From Thoreauomyces humboldtii (Eukaryota; Chytridiomycota; Chytridiomycetes; Spizellomycetales; Powellomycetaceae): 64,000 nucleotides of DNA. Position 1 is the stretch's first letter. Each line of letters begins with the position of its first letter. The stretch is from positions 1-64,000 of the forward strand of contig JADGJA010000004.1 in assembly GCA_027596035.1 (NCBI GenBank), given 5' to 3'. The notes under the pieces are model-generated. The model saw only the letters and a program-made list of their open reading frames with translations. It was not told where the DNA came from and searched no databases. The position numbers and the translations under genes are program-made. Shown here piece after piece: positions 58,841-64,000 of this stretch.

Positions 58841-59440
58841 TACGGTATAGTTGTCTTGGGTATGTCAAACGAAGCTATCCTACGCTTGCTCGCCATCCCC
58901 AGGGGAACCGGTCAGACAGTCGGGCAGCAGCAGCACGCGTCTCCCACCCTCGGCTTGTAGTCCGGATGGTCCGAGAGACGGTGTGTCTTTCTGGATGAGG
59001 TTAAGGTCGACAGGAGACTCTCTTTCGCCCTATACAATACATCATCCTCCTTCTCATCCGCTTTTTGGACAATACATCATGTAGTCATTCCGGCCCTTGA
59101 GGAATACAGCCTTGATCGGGTATAGCTTCGAAGAAAATAGTAAATTTGTCCTTAGCAAATCGGTGCTTTATTATGGAACCCAAAGCTACTTGCCCAAAAA
59201 TATGCCCCGACCAGCGATACGCCCTGGGGACCGACTTGGCTAGACACTAGACCCGCTAGACGATGAACACCAAGCCAAAGTAATTTTCCCAATGGTCAAC
59301 GGAAGGGCGCTGTGGTTCAGACTGCATCAGACTGCGTGCCCGTTTTGAACCCGAGGCGCTTCGACCCGGCCCGGCTCGAGAGCCAACAGGTTCGGGCGTC
59401 TTCGGCGAATGAAAGAAACTTGGCAGGCCAGATGCCCGCG
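58841..59440. other. Spacer upstream of the unassigned gene
   Basis: 600 bases. A short direct repeat (acaatacatcat) occurs at about 59034 and 59069. No gene was recognised. Confidence 0.35.
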
Positions 59441-59722
59441 AAATCGCCCCAGGAACAAGTGGTTCTTCGACAAGTTCTGATGGGATCAAGGCCATTGACA
59501 AGCCCAGCGGCGGAATTTGTCGCGCGAAATGCCAAGGACGTGACGGTCATCTCGACGTCTCGACGGTGTCGAGTCTCCCACTCCGAGTACTCCTGGAGCG
59601 TCGACGCTGAGACGACCGTCACGTCCTTGGCATTTCGCGCGACAAATTCCGCCGCTGGGCCTGTCAATGGCCTTGATCCCATCAGAACTTGTCGACGAAC
59701 CACTTGTTCCTGGGGCAATTTC
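59441..59722. repeat. Long inverted repeat (hairpin) with about 109-base arms
   Basis: Arms 59441-59548 and 59614-59722 are inverted copies with about four mismatches by eye, separated by about 65 bases. Both read aaatcgccccaggaacaagt (left arm) or its near-copy on the other strand, through ccgcgcgaaatg-like sequence to gacgtgacggtc. As a result the same peptide (QVLMGSRPLTSPAAEFVARN and a near-copy) can be read from both strands. Confidence 0.9.
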
Positions 59723-59765
59723 GTTTGCTTCCTCCAGACGTTGACTTGACCTCTCCACGAACGAG

Positions 59766-60607
59766 CTAGAGAAATGGATAGTTGGGCGTGAGCTGCCGCA
59801 GGCGAGAGGACACAAGCGCGCGACTCGCGATTCGAGCAGCGTTTTCTATACGCTTACATTCAGGCGCAGCAGGATTGCGTGCAAAAGCAGGCAAAAAGAA
59901 TGTGGTGTCCTTTGACTGACGTCCATGTAAACGACGACAATTGTGTCTGTCAGCCCTGCCGCGACGGCGGCAAACTGACAAACAAAAAAATGCCAGGATC
60001 GTTGTCAGATGCGGCAAACGTGTTGGGATAAAATGTGAGTCCAATAAACTTACGTTTGAGATTTCCCGACGCCTCGAATGCCAGTCAGAATTACAGAGGC
60101 ATCGTGGTGCTTGGCTCCGATGTTCAAAGGGGAACAAGCCAAGGCATCTACAACCGGGCGAGCGGGGCTGTTTGCGGGGAACCAGGTGTTTGGCGCCTGG
60201 CTGAACTGGGAAGGCATGTATGTTCTGAAGGACGTTTTTCTTGGGTCGAGGAGGGCGGCATTGGACTGGTAGTCCGGCGCTTTTGCAGCGGCGGGGGGGA
60301 AGACTTTGAGATAGCCCGCCTCCTCCCACTCGGGTATAACAGACACGAACTGCTGGATCAGGTTTTCAGACGTGCGCTCGGGAAGCAGCCAACGCAGTTG
60401 GAGGCGGGTGGTAAAGGATAGCTTGATTGCATGAGACAGCTCGTCGATATCGGCGCGGCTGAAAAGAGAGGCAAAGTTGAGTATAGTCGGCCCGGCAGGT
60501 GGTGTTGCGAGTCGGGGCGGAAGCGCGAGGCGGACGGCGGTATAACGGTCTGGCGTTGGCAGGTGTGGTGGGTGGTGGTGGGTGGGGGAGTATGTCTCAA
60601 GTTTCAA
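59766..60607 (-). pseudogene. Broken P-loop ATPase-like gene
   Basis: On the minus strand an open frame from 60607 encodes about 185 aa with LLPERTSENLIQQFVSVIPE, FSQAPNTWFPANSPARP and the Walker A motif VILTGIRGVGKSQT, where a GTAAGT donor follows (60056-60051). The likely continuation is FAAVAAGLTDTIVVVYMDVS then FCLLLHAILLRL near 59970-59860, plausible as the strand and helix after a P-loop. The phase across the intron does not match any AG I can find, and the downstream frame runs into the hairpin at 59722. I read it as a truncated or frameshifted gene of the AAA/STAND type. The family is not identified. Confidence 0.4.
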
Positions 60608-61979
60608 CTCGGTTTAACCGTTTAGTGTGTGTGGGTGTTGATTTGGCCCTATTCGGGTTAATGAACTCAACGCTTACGGCATACGTTCAGGTGTTCCGTA
60701 GGTTTTTTTTTTTCTTCTTCTTCTTCTTCTTCTCTCTCCGGACGGAAGTATAAAAGGGACGCGATGCCCCGCATGCCCGCTCCCGTTTTCTCTACTTTGG
60801 GCGTGCCGTAAAACGTACGTCCTTCGTAACAAATTAATACACATATCACCCGATGATGAGAACTCACGCTAAACAAGGGTCTCCTTGATCCCCGTGGCAG
60901 ATAACGGAGGGTGCATCACTTCTTTTCTCTTTGGTAACGTATCATGGCATGCGAGGACTCCGTCGTGCTCGCCATCGTCTCTTGCGCTGGGTCCTGCAGA
61001 TGGGTTCCACCGCACGAACGGATTTCGGACCGCGGCTGTAGGCTCCTCTCACCTTTCATCATTTTCACCCAGCCCTTTATGCGGACCCGCGCTCTTCCTA
61101 CGCGCGGGCCACCCTGAGAGGGCTAAGACGCGAAACGACGGCGTGGATCACTGGGCGTCGGAACCCGGCCCATGCCTGGGGCTTTACAGCACGTGCTTTG
61201 TTATTTGATACGAAGTGTGTCTAGAGAGTTTCAGACATAACTTTCAATCCAAGTGCTATCGTACTTAGCATCACATGTTAGCCGCTGAGATTTAGCTACC
61301 TCGAAAGGAGATAAAGACCTGCTTATTTGTGTAATTGCTGAAGGGGACCCTGACTGCCAGCAGCCCGCTGTTTGTTGTTTGGTTTGTTCGGATGCGCTAA
61401 TGCTAAAATGGCTTACGCGACGCTTTTCCTCCCTTTACCGTCCCGCCGTCTGCTGGCTGCTGCCGGGATCGCGAACACTTGCACTTGCGCTCACTTCAGT
61501 CCACTTCAAAACCAAGTGTTCACAACATGCTATCAACAACCCTTGCTCCAGCGGCCGAGACTGCTCACGGCCAGCATCCACATCACCCTACTCCGTCCAT
61601 TCCGTTCGCCACCGCCTGCGGTCGACTGGGGAGAGTAGGCAACAACTCTCGAAATGCCAGCGACAATGTCTTCGCCTTCGGTGGATGCATGGAAGGTAAA
61701 CGCAGGCAACGGCGACGGGCCCGAGGGATGTAAAAACCAACCTGACGGATTCGAGTGATGGCATGGTAGACGTGACGCGATACAGGACAGACGCAGCAAA
61801 AGCAGAAACCGAACGACGACTGGCGGAACGGGATAGAAGGAGTCAGAGAGTGGAAGTCCGTCGGTTGGTTGCAACTCTCGTCGCTGGTCGCTTCCACACT
61901 GCTCGAGTCTGATCCCGAAAACTGTGGGATCCACCATAGGAATTGGCTGTCCAACATCGAAACGGCGCGGTGGGATCGC
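60608..61979. other. Gene-poor spacer
   Basis: 1.4 kb without a gene I can support. It holds a T/TTC tract (listed) and several short open frames of random composition. A frame at 61533-61733 (starting MLSTTLAPAAETAHGQHPHH) has a GGTAAAC donor at 61694 and might be a first exon of the next gene, but the join is uncertain. Confidence 0.35.
60703..60737 (+). repeat. Poly-T / (TTC)n tract
   Basis: Eleven T followed by about six TTC units and CTCTCTC. A simple-sequence pyrimidine tract with no coding role. Confidence 0.9.
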
Positions 61980-62579
61980 ATGGCGGCCGAAACAGAGAAG
62001 GGCGCCGCTCTTTTGCAGAGCAAGCAAGGTCAATCGAGATCGGGGATCAGCACGTAAGATTAATCAGAGTTTGGCGACTCTTCATGCACGGAAGACCAAT
62101 TTCCTGGGCCTACAGCTCTGGTTATAACCCGATCACGAACGGCTACGCGAGTACTGCAGAGGGGGCTCAGCTAGCACAGCGAGATGCGGAAGACAGGGTG
62201 AGTTCATCCAATCTTTCCCAACATCTTTCCTCCTGCAAGCTTTGAATGCTCATAGCTCTATCCTCGTCAGCGGAGACTAGCGAAACGAGCGACTACGAAT
62301 TACCTGAGGTCAAACACGTTCGACCCGATCGTGGGACAGGACGTTCGACCAGACCTTCCGGTCAGGACTGTACCTTCCACAGCGTCGTCATCAACCGCGC
62401 CAAAGAACCCCAAGTTCCCACGAAGAGCAACCTCCGATTTGATCAACCACATTGTACCGAGTGAGCCGATGCCGTTCAGGGAAGGGTTCGAGGACGCGCT
62501 GCGGGGCGCCGCTCAGAATCCGACTATTGCGGGAACGAAGAGAAAGGAGGGAGGAAAGAGGAGGGCTATGTGGTCATAG
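61980..62579 (+). CDS. Small basic protein of unknown family
   Basis: Best model: exons 61980-62053, 62095-62197, 62271-62579; 161 aa. It starts MAAETEKGAALLQSKQGQ, then SWAYSSGYNPITNGYASTAE, GAQLAQRDAEDR joined across intron 2 to RRLAKRATTNYLRSNTFDPI and VGQDVRPDLPVRT, and ends in a basic tail KRKEGGKRRAMWS. Intron 1 is only 41 bases, so an alternative start at 62084 within exon 2's frame is possible. The frame is open upstream (NWLSNIETARWDRMAAE), so the protein may be longer at the N-terminus. The style (short, basic, NPITN near the middle) recalls small axonemal inner-junction proteins, but I cannot name a family. Confidence 0.5.
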
Positions 62580-62869
62580 GCGATGGGTACTGTTCGACGC
62601 TACAGCTAGGAGGGTCTCGATATGCATTATGAATACAAATAAGACTCTTCGTCGTGCCCACTGACGCCCTTATTATCATTCCCGTCTTAGCTTCAATGTC
62701 TCAGTCAGAGAGCTTGTGGCTAGTCTGCTGCAGCTGTGCTTCCAGGTCTTCCTTGGTACAGAGGATTCGCCAGCGAATTTTCGGACTTCTGCTTCGTCTC
62801 TGCTCTGTCTTCGTTTCTCGCCCAGCCTGACATTCCAGAGATCGTTCAAACCCACATACCAGCAACACA

Positions 62870-63834
62870 ATGACAACATCATCCACAGCAACTCGGCTTC
62901 GGCCAGACAAGCGAAGGTCACCTTTAGAGATGCGGCCATTTCACTGCAGCGCGGCGCTTCTCTCCCGATCGGACGGTTCGGTCCGGTTCAAGTCTGGTGA
63001 GAAAGCTGAAATGCGTTGATACCCCCCTTTGACTTCTCGAATAGCAGTTCGCTGAACCCTCAACAACTGTACAAAAAATTAGGTTCCAGTGCGGTTTTGT
63101 GCTCAGTTTTCGGTCCAATCGAGGTCAAAATCCGCGACGAGAAGTTGGACAAGGCGACCGTAGAAGTCGTCTTCAAATGCGCGTCAGGACAGTCAACGAC
63201 GACGGAACGACTCTACGAACGTATCGTGCGGGAGACTCTCGAAGCGTCCATCCTCACCGCCCTTCACCCTCGTACCCTCATTCGGATAACCCTGCAGGTC
63301 TTGACAGACGACGGAGGGGTAAGCTTTCCATGACCTCGTGCTTATGGTCATGGTCGAAGTAGCCTGGATTCTCAACAAAAACGGGAATGCATCTTTTCGT
63401 AGATTCTCTCCACCGCCCTTAACGCAGCCATCCTCGCACTGGTGGATGCCGGAATACCCCTACGATCCCTTCCCGCCGCCGTGACGTGCATGATGGATCG
63501 CGAAGGTGTCCTGTTCCTCGATCCCACGACCGTGGAGGTGGAAGGGTCGCAGTCTTCTCACGTGTTTGTGTTCGACGATGCCGGGGAAGGAACGTTGGCC
63601 AACGTTTCCACAGGAGCGTTCACCATGGATGAGGTATGGAAACCCTTGAGGATCAGAACTTGGCCTCTCGGATGCTGGATCTGGGTGCAGGAGTCCTGAC
63701 CCCTGCTTCCCTTGCATTTTTTGTCTTAGTACACGAACTGCTATGATCAGTGTCTCTCGGCGGCAGCTACTCTTCAATCATTGTTCCGCTCCTCGATAGA
63801 GGGAAAGGTCGTGAGGGAATACGGACCGATCTAA
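62870..63834 (+). CDS. RRP46: RNA exosome core subunit RRP46 (EXOSC5)
   Basis: A RNase PH-like ring subunit of the exosome. Exons 62870-62996, 63083-63318, 63403-63633, 63730-63834; 232 aa, the family length. Motifs: MRPFHCSAALLSRSDGSVRF, KSG joined to SSAVLCSVFGPIEVKIRDEK, ERIVRETLEASILTALHPRT, ITLQVLTDDGG joined to ILSTALNAAILALVDAGIPL, then DREGVLFLDPTTVEVE and STGAFTMDE-YTNCYDQCLSA. The arginine and aspartate positions of bacterial RNase PH catalysis are not all kept, as usual for RRP46. It is the last complete gene in the window. Confidence 0.94.
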
Positions 63835-64000
63835 GGGGAATCGGAAATCGGAAACATCTGTCTCCAGGCTCCTCCTCCACGACGTATGCAACCACCGTTC
63901 GCCGATTCGCGCGCGCACGTGGCGCTCAAGAAGCATTGGATACCAGATCGTTCTTGACGCGCTGCCTTTATGGCCTCCGGTGTCCCCGAAGTGGAGAGGA

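Overview
The window is nuclear DNA of a fungus. Its genes are densely packed and carry many short GT-AG introns, mostly 50-80 bases. I built exon models by hand from splice signals and conserved protein motifs, and nearly all of them close in frame. The gene set points to an early-diverging, flagellated (zoosporic, chytrid-like) fungus. It has a full-length OFD1 basal-body protein, a Cep57-type centrosome protein, an EHD-type dynamin-like ATPase, a dual hybrid histidine kinase and a large TmcB-like multi-pass protein, next to ordinary fungal housekeeping genes. The phylum is an inference from gene content; no marker gene was compared.

Layout. 0.3-9 kb: GPI14/PIG-M and GPI15/PIG-H (GPI-anchor synthesis), a secreted aspartic protease, MOB1, and ALG3 (N-glycan mannosyltransferase). 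9-15.4 kb: LTV1 (40S assembly), methylenetetrahydrofolate reductase and a BAP31-like ER protein. 15.7-22.2 kb: a 17-exon dual hybrid histidine kinase lying between two identical tRNA-Glu(CUC) genes in opposite orientation. 22.5-33.6 kb: EHD, then OFD1 and a Cep57-like protein transcribed head to head from a 278-base shared promoter. 34-42.7 kb: NAA50 with a long N-terminal extension, a phosphopantetheinyl transferase, the neighbouring 19S proteasome genes RPT1 and RPN8, and mitochondrial ribosomal protein DAP3/mS29. 43-44.6 kb: a motor-only kinesin. 45-47.3 kb: accessory DNA with a UstYa-family (DUF3328) gene, a foldback MITE-like element and a small secreted precursor of Kex2-spaced tandem peptides. 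47.4-52.4 kb: the TmcB-like protein. 52.9-57.4 kb: the DHX37/Dhr1 helicase. 57.8-62.6 kb: poorly resolved genes, a long hairpin and a broken P-loop gene. 62.9-63.8 kb: exosome subunit RRP46.

The most interesting locus is 45.0-47.3 kb. A 96-residue precursor with signal peptide, dibasic KR sites and two identical 28-residue cores (a 12-residue loop between two cysteines, with His, Phe and Trp) faces a UstYa-type oxidase gene. That is the minimal pair expected of a dikaritin-like ribosomal peptide (RiPP) pathway, described from Dikarya and not expected in a zoosporic fungus. Each core sits in its own class 1-1 exon, and the exon was copied together with its intron as a 161-base unit. A MITE-like element lies between the two genes, and a roughly 95-base direct repeat brackets the larger segment.

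Other points: two predicted microexons (10 and 11 nt) restore conserved domains exactly; functionally linked genes are adjacent four times (PIG-M/PIG-H, OFD1/Cep57, RPT1/RPN8, precursor/UstYa); and 57.8-61 kb shows signs of gene decay around a 109-base-arm palindrome.
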